A DNA stretch of 64,000 bases from Mactra quadrangularis (taxonomy: Eukaryota; Mollusca; Bivalvia; Venerida; Mactridae), in NCBI GenBank assembly GCA_025267735.1, contig CM046303.1, positions 55,693,403 through 55,757,402 on the forward strand. Reading direction: 5' to 3'. The notes below the pieces were generated by a model. That model searched no databases and had not been told where the DNA came from. It was given only the letters and a program-made list of their open reading frames with translations. The translations under genes and the position numbers were made by a program. This document shows positions 22,051 through 34,600 of this stretch, one piece after another. Within the stretch, counting starts at the first letter, position 1. Each line of letters begins with the position of its first letter.

Positions 22051-22542
22051 TTATGTCAGTATTAGTTCCGTACTGTACGTGTAGTGCACTGTATGTTTTA
22101 GCACTGCTGGTAATCTTCAATGGGATGCTCATAATTATATGCTTGGGTATTTGCATATTTTGTTCAAAATTTTATCAACATCGAATCAATCTTTTTCTTT
22201 TATCCAAATATTGAAGAATTGCAAATCATTCCTGATAGCACGGAAGACATGGTGAATGCCGAGAGATAGATACATGTACACATTAACATTTGAAACATTT
22301 TATATAAAAACAAAAACAGTCACAATTTCCAGAACGATACAAATCAAGCAAGTCATAGAAACTTACGATAGGAAATCAATGTCAAACATTTGCAAGCGTA
22401 ATGTCATGAAAATTATCTGAAACCCTTCATGATGGATTTAGAATCATACATATTATATACAGTAGTGCAATACACAATCGTGTAAGCAACGAAAAAGTAA
22501 GAATCAAAGGGGCTGTACAACAATTACATCACTCTGTCAGTG

Positions 22543-23890
22543 TCATTTTACTTCAGTTGACAAAAAATCAAAGTCCCACTGTTCATCAATCTCAGTGACA
22601 TCAAATTGATCATAATCAACAATATGCTGATAACCATTACCATTCTTGTTTTTAGACAAATTTGGGCTAATATCCACAAACTGACGACATATTTCTATTT
22701 CATGAGAAAGGTACGAGCGACGTAGCTGAGCATTCTGTCCAGTTGCTTCAAGAATTCCTTCCACAATAACAACAAGTTCTGAATTAGGATCCATCAGTTT
22801 TTTCATGAATTCCTCGTGGTTTTCAGTAATCTGACAATGTATTACCATTGGCCACAACAAATTTAAGTTTTTACTTCCATTTTCCGAAACGAATGTAACA
22901 TACGATTCGTTCAACATTTCATCACCAGTTTCCAATTTTTGTCTTTCAATAATTACTCCAAAACTATGAGCATTCACTAGTTCAGATCTACCTGCATTAC
23001 CTATTCTGACCATCAAACATACGTTGTCATTACACTTTCCGATACAAGCTGTATCACTGAACAGAACGGCTTTGGATGTTCTTTTGCCTGACTGTAACTT
23101 GGCAACCACGAGACCGGCAGTGACGCATTGTACTGCAACACCGATGATAAACTGAACGTAAACAGCAAAAACTGCTTCACTGCATTCTGAAGTCGGATTT
23201 CTGGAACCATATCCAATGGTATGTTGTGTCTCCAAAGAAAACAGGAATGCCGTTACGAAAGAATGAACATTTGACATACATGGGGTATAGTTATCATCAT
23301 CGTGTAATTCCGGGTCTAGGTCACCATGTGATTTTGCAATCGCATAATAAATGATAGCAAATGTAAACCAAGTTATAACGAATCCTAAAGCAAATATAAT
23401 CATAATCCAGCGCCATTTTAGGTAAAGTAGCGTCGTCAATGGATTTTGTAAATATCGTCTGCGTTTTCCGAAACTTATCTGATTCAAAGCAATCTGAACT
23501 TCTCCATCACGTGCTATTATTCGAGATTGATTGTTGATGTTCTTGGTCTTCTTTTTAGATCTACGAGCTGACAGATCACATGGAAATACTTTCAAAATCT
23601 CAGTCTGAAATATAGATGAACTAAATGTAAGTACATTATAATATTAGACAACTTATGCATTTGACTATTACACGGCCTACGTGCGCATATATTATGTCTA
23701 AATTATATTACATACTAATATACTCACACACCACACCACACAACCCATCTTAATTTCTTCACTGATACGAAAGTTTTCGATCAAACTAACTCTTCGCAAA
23801 ATGCACGTATGCGTTCTTTTGAAACTAAGTAATAATAATTCATAATAAAAACAATTATTAAAATCTTACCTTTAATTTCGACCAACCCAT
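22543..23890 (-). CDS. Inward-rectifier potassium channel KirA
   Basis: Predicted plasma-membrane K+ channel subunit (tetramer). A short exon 1 (23,890-23,870, ATG, MGWSKLK) joins at GT-AG borders, in phase, to exon 2 (23,604-22,543), giving 360 residues. Exon 2 alone has no ATG before residue K12, so the first exon is needed. Domains: cytoplasmic N-terminus, TM1 at about 72-97 (WRWIMIIFAL...), pore helix and filter THE-like HTIGYGSR (TIGYG at 136-140), TM2 at about 151-176, then a Kir cytoplasmic immunoglobulin-like domain (AVLFSDTACI, LMVRIGNAGRSELV, SHEIEICRQF). The extracellular Cys pair of the family is present. The position equivalent to Kir2.1 Asp172 is Gln166, so strong rectification is not expected. 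KirB lies head to head. Confidence 0.93.
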
Positions 23891-24687
23891 CGCTGAGCAC
23901 TACATACAGATGGATCACGTCTACTTTCGTTGGTTTTTCTTGTTAATACATTCAAGCTGTACCATGTAGTTGACGTGCGTACAGTTCACATTCATGAGTC
24001 ACTATAAGTTCGTACAATGTTTTATTATTTATTATACCAATTAAGAGTATAAGTTAATCAGAGTGTTTTCAAGAGTAAAACATGACATATATGTTGCTCT
24101 TGTCGTTCTTCATCAAAACACCACCACAATAACAGTTAATAGAAATCCCCATTAACTTAATTTAGACACAAACTCGCAAATAAGGTAATGTGCCGACAGC
24201 TTGGGCCATTAATCACCTCCAGTTTACATTTGTTCATCATATAAAACACGTCTTCACGTAAATGCATGTTCATGCGAGTCGAATTGTTTTGCGGCTCATC
24301 TTTACAAGGTAAAATGACAGTACTGGATATTGTAATCGAGGTTGATGACATTTGGAGATGATAATTATTACATACATCTTGTTTTTATGACAAAACGGTG
24401 GTCTAGGAAAACACGTGCAGAAGTTTTCGTTTTCGACTTTTGTTTTTGTTGGTAGAGAAACTACTTACTGTCATCGTAAACTATGCGCGAACTTATCTTA
24501 TAAGATAAGAAGAGTTCATTACAGGACGCCATGTTAAAAAGGCTGTGAAAACCAACTTTGTCATTTAGGTAGACATTTACAGAAATTTAGAAAAATTCGG
24601 CTTAGTTGTACGTAACGTTTATATGGGACAAATATATATTGAAATGTTTAGATAAAGCAGTATATTACATCTTTTGTGACCGCAGTT
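23891..24687. promoter_or_regulatory. Shared 5' region of the divergent KirA/KirB pair
   Basis: These 0.8 kb lie between the two start codons. They contain an 18-bp perfect palindrome with two GATA-factor words (24,492-24,509), a CACGTG E-box (24,412-24,417) and a GACGTG word near 23,971. KirB may have a 5'UTR intron, since a CGCAG acceptor-like sequence ends 2 bases before its ATG. Bidirectional control is inferred from arrangement only. Confidence 0.5.
24492..24509. promoter_or_regulatory. GATA-type palindrome upstream of KirB
   Basis: CTTATCTTATAAGATAAG is a perfect 18-bp palindrome with TTATCT and AGATAA half-sites, 179 bp before the KirB start codon. GATA-family transcription factors bind WGATAR; use at this site is inferred. 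Confidence 0.5.
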
Positions 24688-25812
24688 ATGGACTCTAGAA
24701 GCAGAAAAAGATCGGTGAGGGATTTTTTTACGTTTTTTGAAAATTCGGATTATCAGGAGGAATATAGAATCGTTCAGAAAAATGGCGATACAACGGTTAA
24801 ACTAATGAACCAACCTAGCTCAAAGAAACTTTTTTATCCAAACGTTTTTATTTCAATCGTTGAGTTAGATTCATTTTGGATATGTTTAATATTTCTCTCG
24901 TGCTTCTTAATGAGCTGGTTTTCATTTGCGCTGCTTTACTTTGTGGCGTCTGAGGCACACGGAGATTTCCAATCGTCTAGTGATTCAGATCCCGCCTACT
25001 CGCCGTGTATTCAAGATGTCGGAGATTTTGTTGAGATGTTTATGTTTTCTATGGAGACACAGACAACCATTGGATACGGCACACGATATGTGACAGACGA
25101 ATGTCCAATGTCCATCATTCTTGTAATTGTACAATCAATTATCGGTGCTCTAATTCTTTCAGCAATGACTGGAGTGGTATTGTTCAAATTTCAATCTCCT
25201 AAGAAGCGTGCACACACCGTCCTATTTAGCAAAGTTGCCTGTGTGTATGAGGAAGACGGAAAATATTATATTGAGATCCAAATTTTGAACATGCAAAGAT
25301 CTCAACTGATTGACACTGTTGTAAAGGCGCTTTGTATTATGAATAGAGAAGACGGTTCCGGAAAGTGTCGGTTAGATATGGAATTTAGTCCATACCACGA
25401 AAATTCAAGACTAATATTCAGGCCAAAGGTTTACCGCCATTTAGTTGACAAAAATAGTCCGTTTTGGGAGTTTGACAGAAGAGACTTTGAAAAGGGTTCA
25501 TATGAGATCGTTGTTACAATAGACGGTGTGGACGAATTCACTGATAGTTTTGTACAGGGAAGAACGTCTTTTTTACCTTCTGAGATTGAATGGGGGCGTC
25601 ATTTTAAGCAAATGACTGCAACTAAGACAGGACGTACTTTTAAATTGAATTTTAATGATTTTACAAGAACAAATCGTTCTTCAGAGATGACTGATGATAG
25701 TGCAAGTGCAGCAAATTCTCGGAGGACATCTAGTGAGTTTGGATCAACGACCATGTTACATTCCGAAACTACTTTTATAAACAGCACTTCTTCAGCCGTT
25801 GTATATGATTAA
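24688..25812 (+). CDS. Inward-rectifier potassium channel KirB
   Basis: 374 residues in one coding exon, predicted plasma-membrane K+ channel subunit. The first ATG in frame is at 24,688; the frame is open a little further upstream but without ATG. Visible parts: N-terminal YRIVQKNGDTTVKL, TM1 near residues 61-88 (FWICLIFLSCF...), filter TTIGYGTR with TIGYG at 127-131, conserved Cys in SPCIQDV and TDECPM, TM2 with VQSIIGALILSAMTG, then KKRAHTVLFSKVAC and the cytoplasmic domain ending near SEIEWGRHF. The Ser/Thr-rich tail (about 50 residues) ends SAVVYD. The Kir2.1 Asp172 position is Leu157, suggesting weak rectification. No intron was detected, unlike KirA. Confidence 0.95.
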   Translation: MDSRSRKRSVRDFFTFFENSDYQEEYRIVQKNGDTTVKLMNQPSSKKLFYPNVFISIVELDSFWICLIFLSCFLMSWFSFALLYFVASEAHGDFQSSSDSDPAYSPCIQDVGDFVEMFMFSMETQTTIGYGTRYVTDECPMSIILVIVQSIIGALILSAMTGVVLFKFQSPKKRAHTVLFSKVACVYEEDGKYYIEIQILNMQRSQLIDTVVKALCIMNREDGSGKCRLDMEFSPYHENSRLIFRPKVYRHLVDKNSPFWEFDRRDFEKGSYEIVVTIDGVDEFTDSFVQGRTSFLPSEIEWGRHFKQMTATKTGRTFKLNFNDFTRTNRSSEMTDDSASAANSRRTSSEFGSTTMLHSETTFINSTSSAVVYD

Positions 25813-28500
25813 CAACCTTTGTATTAGGTATTTTGAAACTTAAAACTGCACTGTTTGAACTGCACAATGTTATTGTATACATTTATACTGTACTTCAATT
25901 TCCTGCTTGCAAAAACAAACATTTTCCTCGAAATATGGCATTTACATCGGTACTTAACGTAATTTAATTAAGGCGTGTTTACTTGTCATATTTAATACCG
26001 ATATATCAAAACAATCTGTCATATTTTTATTTTATTTACGTACGTGTTTATTCTTTTGAAATTCCGTCATTGTTTTTCGTATAAATTAATTATTTGTAAA
26101 CACGATGGCGGGAGAACATGTCATTTGCAGTAATATCGAGTTAAATCTAGCTTTGAACAAGGAAATCACGTAATCTCATTATCACAAAACGACCATCTAA
26201 TTAAATTTTAGTGCAATCTTCATATTTGAAAACTCGCTACTAAAAATTTAGTCAGATGTGCTCATCTAGTTAGTGATATCTTTTTTGCCCTTATAAAACA
26301 GAATTTTACTCGATTTTGTTTTTGAAGATCCCGCTAAGGATTGCGTTAATGTGCATTTAGATATTTTAAATGACTATACTCATTTTGAGTATGCGCACAT
26401 GGCTTTTATAAAACAATACTTACATATGCCCTGATTGTAACAACAAAGCCAGACAGTTTCTCATTTGAAATGTAAAATAAAATCCCCGATAATTATCGGT
26501 AAATAATTTTACTTTTTGTCGTCATAAAATGCATCGCAGCTCTTAAAATGAAGAAGATCCGTATGATTAAATGTAAATGTTCTGTTTATTGTTTCCTTGA
26601 TTATCACTTATTATGAGGCCTCTATGTGAAGCATACAATTACAATGTATATATTTCATTTATTCGATATTTCGTAATGCACAACTGTAGTACTTATTACC
26701 TCATTGAATACAAATTATGTTTGTTTCATATATGCATGTCATTCAAATACAATGAAAACACGATATAATCTTACGTCTTTGTTTAATGAATAGACAGTAT
26801 CAAGGTTTGTCTTTATCAAGGATAAAGGATGTGTATACATTATATACGTTATTTCGCAATTACATGAAATATTTGCCAAAGTCATGTGAGATACATGTTC
26901 ATTACTTATTAATGACATTATTATATCGTATTTATTACTTCAATGTCGTCATGTCATTTCCACGGTCCGTCAGTTGTCATCAACTGAAATGGTTGTTTTC
27001 AACCCCTTCGTAAGTCATATAAACAGTGACAATGTGACCCCGGATATGCCTCACCAGAAGTATTGCCCCGCAGTATACAGGCCCTATTGATATAAAAAAC
27101 CGACGCTTTATACAGTTGTTCAGCTTTTTTCCTTCTCTTTCAAGGACCTTAGAAAAATGAATCTCTCTCTATATAACTAGTCATCTTTTCAAACTAATAT
27201 TCAATGGACTAAGTGTTTGCAGTGTCGTCTACATCGTCTTAAATTCCAGTGTCAAATTATACTGACCAAGAGCAAACCTAGTTGATTGAAATTATACACC
27301 TGTCTAAAATGACAAACAGTTAAGTGATAAATCACTTGCACCTACAAGATTTTAAAACCTCTTGCAGGTGAAATATTTTAGCCTAATTAAAAGTTGCTCA
27401 TCACAAGTACATATGAGAACAGATATTGTGTACTTGTAGTACTAAAATAAAAACTGAATAGCAAATTCCAAATTTTGTTAGTAGCAACCAATAGTAGACC
27501 ATTTTCTCTATACGTATAAATGCCATCAGAGGAATGTCATTGGGAGCAATCTTGTACTTGTATGAGTGCAAAAAAGACTATATTAATATAACAAACTAAA
27601 TATATGTATATAATTTTTATTTTATTTCAAAAATATGGTGTTAACAATGGTTTGCAGATTCATCAAATAATCAGGTATGTATACAATGTAATAACACATA
27701 ATATAAATAATGAGTAACATATCATAAACAAACTCACTGCAATACATTAATAAAAACCGTCAGTATTACTGTATAGCTACATTATACTATTGTACACAAA
27801 ATGACCCAGCTATATGTTTTGTTAATATAACTTCCGGTGTTTTTACTCAACATGGATACACACTTCCTGTATTTGATGATAACTATTCAGCACAGTGGAA
27901 TTTATCACTGTTTTCTCACTAAGTAATCAGGCTATGGCGTATAAAATGGTTTGCTGGTATAAATGATACATTAATGATAAAAGTTGGAACCCAAGGGGGA
28001 CAACTGAGTGTGGAATAGTCTCCCATTGGATAGTATCACAACAATCTTTAAACACATTAACAAAACGCATCTTAAACAAGACTCAGAAACCATTACAGAA
28101 ACCTTAAATGTCAAGCAATTAAGCCCACTGCATTTTGAAATAGCGCTAACTAATTTATACTCTGATTAAACACTTGCAATCAATACCAAGCAAATTTTGT
28201 GACAGATCATTGTTGTAAATCTACTACATGAAGTGGATGAGGTATAAAGTATGAGATCCTTTAACTCCATAATGATATTGTGAGGTGCAGCTAAGAAGTG
28301 CTTGCATGAAATATCTACCATCGGTAATAAGGTTACGATCAATTGATAATTGTACATAATCTAAAGAAAGCACTGAACATTAACAATACAAAAGGTCATT
28401 GAAAAGATTGGAGACTCGGTCTTAAGATATTCTGAGCTCGCAAAAATTACAACAACGTGTAAGAAAGAATGTTTAAGCTTTAGTAATCATTTGGAAAATG
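25813..28500. other. KirB 3' flank and gene-free sequence
   Basis: AT-rich. An AATAAA at 26,477-26,482 (plus) could end the KirB transcript. On the minus strand a tandem AATAAAATAAAAA near 27,613-27,625 could end a minus-strand transcript. The short open frames here have no recognisable domain. Confidence 0.45.
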
Positions 28501-28504
28501 CAGG

Positions 28505-28730
28505 CGCATGACCTTGAGATAAACTAAGGTCATATGACCTTGAACTTCAATACGCAGGTCATTGAAACTAAAGTGACATATGACCTTAAAGCTAAGGTCT
28601 GTAGACCTTGACCCTTTAGTCACATGACATTGACACTTCAGTCACATGACATTAAAGCTTAGGTCACATGACCTGGAAACTTAAGTCACATGACCTTGAA
28701 ACTAAGGTCACATGATGAATGTAAGTCACG
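28505..28730. repeat. About 21-bp repeat rich in AGGTCA/TGACCT half-sites
   Basis: Degenerate copies of GTCACATGACCTTGAAACTAAG. They include AAGGTCATATGACCTT (28,526-28,541, a perfect 16-bp palindrome) and AGGTCACATGACCT (28,661-28,674), that is, inverted AGGTCA half-sites spaced by two bases. Nuclear-receptor binding is possible but untested. Confidence 0.75.
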
Positions 28731-31180
28731 GGATCAGATCACATTGTCAACAATAACAATTTATGGTAACTAAAGAAAACTCACAACAAAATAAATTGTA
28801 CTACATGATAATTCAACTATTTTATAGTGAGTCTAAATTGTGTGGAACAATTAGGACATTGATTTTTTCATACCATGATTTGTGTAAATTTTTATGTTTG
28901 GTATCAAGTGATTGGTACATAGACCTACTGTTGATATAACATCAGTCTGAGCAATAGACTTCTACATCTATCAGTCAGCAATGCCTGACAAGACAGAAAA
29001 CCTGTCTAATTGATAGATAACTTGTTTGTCTAAGTGTATATATTGGAACTGTTTGTCAGACCTTTGCATATCTTATAGGCATGTACTGACAGAATGATAC
29101 CTGTGGCATAAGCTGGTTAATGTCCTTAGTACTGTGTTTAATGAAGAGCTATAGGCTGGCATATTAAAGGCAACATTAGTTTACAGATTCATGTTCCTTT
29201 TTGTATACAGTATTTAAAATGAAGGGTGCATTATGATAGAAGATGTGATTTCACAATCATTATGGAATTACTTACTACACAAATAATGAAAATTGCTGTA
29301 AAAATGAAAATTGCTGTAAAAATTAACATTTGATTGGTGATGTGAATGAAGTCTTAATTAAATTGAGATGAAAAATATCCTCAAACAAATCTTAACATTA
29401 AAAAATCTTAACAGTTTTAAACAAAATAAAACACTCAAAAAACGTTTCTTAGAAACTAAACAAAACATTTTGCAAGCACACTTGACATATCTTGCAAATA
29501 TTATTAGTATATTGTTAGTATATTATGAAATACCCATGACCTGAAGTAAATACACAATGTTGGGGATTATTAATTATAACAACTAAATACCAAGTTAGTT
29601 TCAGATGGCATAAATAAATGACGGTAATTAATCACTCTAACAAGTAATAATAGTATTTACTTGCCTTAGCTAATTGTAGTCATTTTCATACCCTTTGTTT
29701 TACATAACACTGCCGAGGACATTAGTAGGGCAAATAATGTACCTCATTTTGTGAAAATATATACTAAACATATGTCATGGGTTTAGGGCAAAACTATCAT
29801 AACTCACTCTTTTCTTATATTGAGTTACAACCATTTACCACTAAACCTACGATGTAACAATGAATTAACAACAATCTTTAAGTAAGAATATACATTACTA
29901 TGGCAACAAGTTAGGTTGACAAATTATTAAGTTGTATAAGGAAAGTTTTGTTGGGTCAAAGTAAGAAAAAATAGGCTATGAAATGATAACATTGTCACCG
30001 ACAAAAAATTACAGTAATTTATTTGCATTTATTTCTGACAGCAGAAAAACGAGTCTATTACCACCTGACAAAAATACTATACTAGGATGTTGTTTTTGCT
30101 CACTGTGACAAAGTTAAGTTAAAAACGCATAACTGCACAAAATTAAGAGCAGCTTCAGAGTTTTTTCCTAGGAGGTCTAAAGGAGCAACTAAGGACACAA
30201 AAATACATTAAATCCAATAAACAAATTCTTGGCAAATATTTTGAAATTCAAATGAAGGGCCATGAACCTCTCTATACTGGATAAACAATTAGCCTGATAC
30301 AATGTACCATTATATATATTTTTAAACCCAACCTAAAAAAATACAAATTTCCATGTTGTATTTGTACATGTGTAAAATATACATATAAATATACATATAA
30401 AATAGCTAAATATCAATTGAAGAATTTTCATTGGGCAGTAAACTGTTAGCCAGTAGATCAAATGTAAACTTTAGCGGCTGTAAATTCTTTTAAAAGCTAT
30501 TCGAATTCAAGTTGTGAGTTATTGAAGTCACAGTTCAACAAATCAATAGACATGAAATATAATCGAGATCTTCATGTATTCATACAAGTATAATTACAAA
30601 AAGCAATTCAAATGGTTGATCAGTGATCCGAAGAATAGGCAATATTGAAATTACTCGTAGATTGTATAAAAACTCAAGGTTAATAGTAAATAGTAAAGCT
30701 TGCTATATTGATATTTAGAGAAAAAGACATGAAACTATGAAGGTATATATGGCACAGTCCTTCTATAGTACATCAAAACTTACATTCCTGTAAAAGCAAG
30801 AGAATAGATAATTGAATAGGAAAAAAGAGACATACAAATTCTTCGATAGGCAGTCTATAAAAAATAAGACTAATTTGTTTCAAAGGATGTATAAATGCAC
30901 TGGAAATTTACAAATTTTAAACTGGACATAGAACTATTTATTAGAATTTATTAATGAAAACAAGAATAGTTTTGGCGTGGCTTTAAGTTGATAAGTCGAC
31001 AAATCATAGGTTTTGGCAGAGATTTTTAGACAGTAATGTCTCAGTGTTACACACAAAAAAAGATAAATAAAAAGACACAATTTTTACGTAATATATTAAT
31101 ACAAATGTATATATAATAAATTCAACATAAGTCATAAACATCTGTGATAAAAAGATACAATGGTGGGTATCTTATACAAG
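28731..31180. other. AT-rich non-coding stretch
   Basis: No secure gene. A short direct repeat (AATGAAAATTGCTGTAAA twice, near 29,287) is present. A minus-strand open segment with a possible acceptor (about 30,465-30,410) would encode PLKFTFDLLANSLLPNE..., but it has no support beyond the splice-like sequence. Confidence 0.4.
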
Positions 31181-31183
31181 TTT

Positions 31184-31637
31184 TAGGGGTGTAACGGTTA
31201 ACTGATAGACAGGTTAATATTGCAATACGAATTCTGACAGTTTTTAACCAGTTCGTTTTATCCTGAACCAGTTTTTAGTTATAAGCCATTGTTTATATCA
31301 GAATCTGAATAAATGTTCAAATGTGTTAAAAGCTTGAAATAATCTTATTGTGCTTTAAAATGTTAACAATTTCATCAAATGAGAAAAAATTTCTTCGAAA
31401 GTCCATTTCAAAATATGCATTTTCTAACATATGAGCCATTTTACACAAGTCATTCAAATACTTGAATAAAAAATCATTTGAAAGTATGCATATGCATGTT
31501 ACGAATGCAATGCATGTTAATTTATTCATGTTTCACATGACTACTAAAAAACTGATACATATTGCAAAACACTGCAATATTGGTTATGTATATTGTAATA
31601 TATTGTAATACGAGTTTTACCGTATTGTCACACCCCA
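31184..31637. mobile_element. hAT-type MITE
   Basis: Left end TAGGGGTGTAACGG, and right end the complement of TGGGGTGTGACAATACGG. It is flanked by a perfect 8-bp duplication ACAAGTTT (31,176-31,183 and 31,638-31,645). It is 454 bp long. A 67-codon minus-strand frame inside (contains LNDLCKMAHMLENAYF) may be a scrap of transposase or chance. Confidence 0.85.
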
Positions 31638-31645
31638 ACAAGTTT

Positions 31646-34600
31646 TGCAACATCTACCTTTTAAACATAAAAAAACATCAACAAAAAACTCACACAAACA
31701 CATTATTATAACATTAAACCAAGCATTAAGAATTGCATCATAGTTATATAATTATACACTGAATATTTCATTGGCATGGAATAAAAAAATGACAATATAC
31801 ATGCAGTTAACATTGTTTGTTCACAAATTTTGATCAAACATCTTTTTAGCACAAATGTATGCATACAGGAAATGGTTATATATAGCACCAATCTATTTAT
31901 AGTAACACGGAATCACAGGTCTTAGCATCTTTAACAAACAAACTCTCCAAAAAAGTCATACATTGAGAACTCGGTGCAAAACTATCGTACCCTTTTTTCT
32001 CATTTGTTGAGATACCATAGTTTTCCACTCAGTTCTAAATAAGTATGATATAAATAGTAACAATTTTGTATCTGCTTTTTAAATTGGTTATACAAGGAGC
32101 AGACTGAATTATTTTCTATGAAACATGCTAGTTACAGATTTAAGAATTTTTATGTACCGTATGTATTATAGATTAGTAACATAGTTTCATGATCATTTTT
32201 GGCAGAGATAATCATAGACTTATGATAATATTTTTATAGCAATACATTATAGAAGGATTTACGACTAACTCAAGACCATTGATAACATATTATGGGGCCC
32301 TGGTGTTTATCTCTCTCCGATGAATGAGAATGAAACAAGACTTAGTGGCAGTACTAGGCTAAATGACCAAAAATATAGATTTATTAAAAAGATCTCTTGA
32401 AGAATTTAGAAACTTTTGAACTTTCACCAATCCAACTGGATTGAAAGTTACCATTGGCAGATACAAAAGGTTGTTCTCTTTGCAGTAGTCAATCTTTTTT
32501 TCCTTGGTTACCCTGATAGAAAAAACATGCTTAAATTATAATTTGGTCTGATTTTGTGCTTTCCTCTATAATGAAGTAAAATATATGCAATTTAACAAAG
32601 AAATAAGTTAACATATGATCTTAAGTAGTTTTAATCTAACGGCAGGCTTTGCTATGTTACGAATAAAAGAATATTGATTTTTTTTAAATATCAAAATTTA
32701 TACATTTTGCCACAATTTAAAAAAAAACCCAATTACAAAAACATAGTATAATTGGTATTAATATAATGATACTTGGTACAGATTAGGTGACTTATTAAAG
32801 GTACACATTCACACATTTCAACTTAAACAACTATGTCAGAAAAGTGAAAGAAGAGGACCTGACATAACATAACATTCATAAACTATTACAAAGCTATCAT
32901 CAAATGAAACCAAGACAAAATCAGAAGAAAAAATATGAGAAAACATGTTCAGTTCTGAATACTAGGTTCAGTAAAAGTAGGGTCCAGAAAAAAAGCAATA
33001 TTTATTTTAAATTTGATTATTTTTCAGGTACAACTGAAACTGTTTTAAATAGTTAAAATATTTTTTTAATAAGTTAACATATGGTGGCTAATAATATTTC
33101 ATGTATAGTATACATCCATTTATTTTGATGGTTTTTAAAGCAAGCTCTTTCAGTACATTTATAGTACAACCCATTTGTCAAGAACACCAATGATCCAGGA
33201 GCAATTCATGATTACATTCTAAATGGTGGTACATAAATACTAACAAGCAATTTCTTTAAAAATATCTAAACAATAATGTTTTTTTATAAAATACTGTCTA
33301 AACAATAATGTTTGTTATTTTTATAAAAATACTGTTTAAGTACTCTACTATTGCTTGATGTGCACAATGATATGTGTGTCTTTTACATCTAGTGTTGACT
33401 GTACTGTACACTGAATATACAATGACAAATGTAGAAACCTAACAAGCCTATTATTTTTTAAAAAGCGGCTATTTTCTATTCATAATTATTGTCTTCAAAA
33501 GCATTCAAGCAATACTATGAATAGTATAAAGGTGTCTAATCAAATTTCATAGAAAGTAGATGATTATAACACACTGGTTTATAAATAGGAAAGTTTTTTT
33601 TTTAAATATTTGCATACTAAAAATGGATATGATATGGTCATACATTGAATTAAAGTGAAATTTAATCACACTAAAAGTTTAGTTTTTACTTATTTATTTT
33701 AGCTTGATTGTGTAATAAGTTCTTACAACTTAGATAAAGCACTCTAAAGTCTGCTTCCTGGTCCACCAGCACTGAGCTAGTAGGGTAAAGTTTCTCTCTC
33801 AAAGAAACATGAACATAGATTTTTAGAATGATTGAGAACCAACATGGAACAGTCTATCCAATAATAATAAGTCTAATGTCGTAACCACTAGGCCAGTGAG
33901 AGCAATTGTAACAAGAAGATTCAAACCTCTTATCATTATGCTATTCATTCAGTTGTTTTACAGTTAGTCATTCCAAAGCTATATAAATAGTAAAAGTGTT
34001 AAAATTTCCTAGTAAACAAAGGCAGCTGCACAGTTTCCAAACCACTGACACATGTCATTATGTATCGGGTATGTACATGTATAACAGAGTCTTTGATGGT
34101 TTGGAATTGCGTACCCTTTACTTAAATACAGTATACCTAATGTTCTGCCATAAAGACCACCTTAGTTATAGCAAATGCCTACATTTTTTGAAATTTAAGT
34201 CACAAATGCTTAATTTAAAAAGAAAAAGGTCCCTATGCTGAGACTATACTAATATATAAATACATTTAGTTCATTGATTATGATGGTCCTAATAGCACAA
34301 CTTTAATGTATAAAGCATTTAAAAAGTAAGACAGACAAAAGATATTGTACCAAAAACAAGGAGCAATGAATCATCCAGCTGTTTCTGATACTTGGAGGGT
34401 CTATGATTAAGAAATGAAGTGCATATATTAACATATAAGGGACATCACTCTAATATGGGATGAGGAAGACACCGAATATATACAAAGACATAATTAACAT
34501 AGTACAACGAATATCTACAATGATTTCTCTTGTATAAAAAAATGATAATATGTACATGTATAAAACACACAAAAATTATAAAAGAAAATGCAGAATCAAG

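Larger units (their letters stand above)
19021..22540. other. Gene-free spacer between cyclophilin C and KirA
   Basis: AT-rich sequence with no supportable exon. It holds an inverted-repeat element (20,228-20,593) and a 24-bp minisatellite (21,500-22,050). A TATGCAAAT-type octamer word recurs at 19,210-19,370. The last few hundred bases are presumably the 3'UTR of KirA. Confidence 0.6.

Noticed and set aside
32365..32513. Minus-strand terminal exon candidate (VTKEKKIDYCKENN...)
   Set aside because: The acceptor is acceptable, but part of the segment shares the GCCAATGGTAAC word with a repeat at 50.45 kb and no family was recognised.
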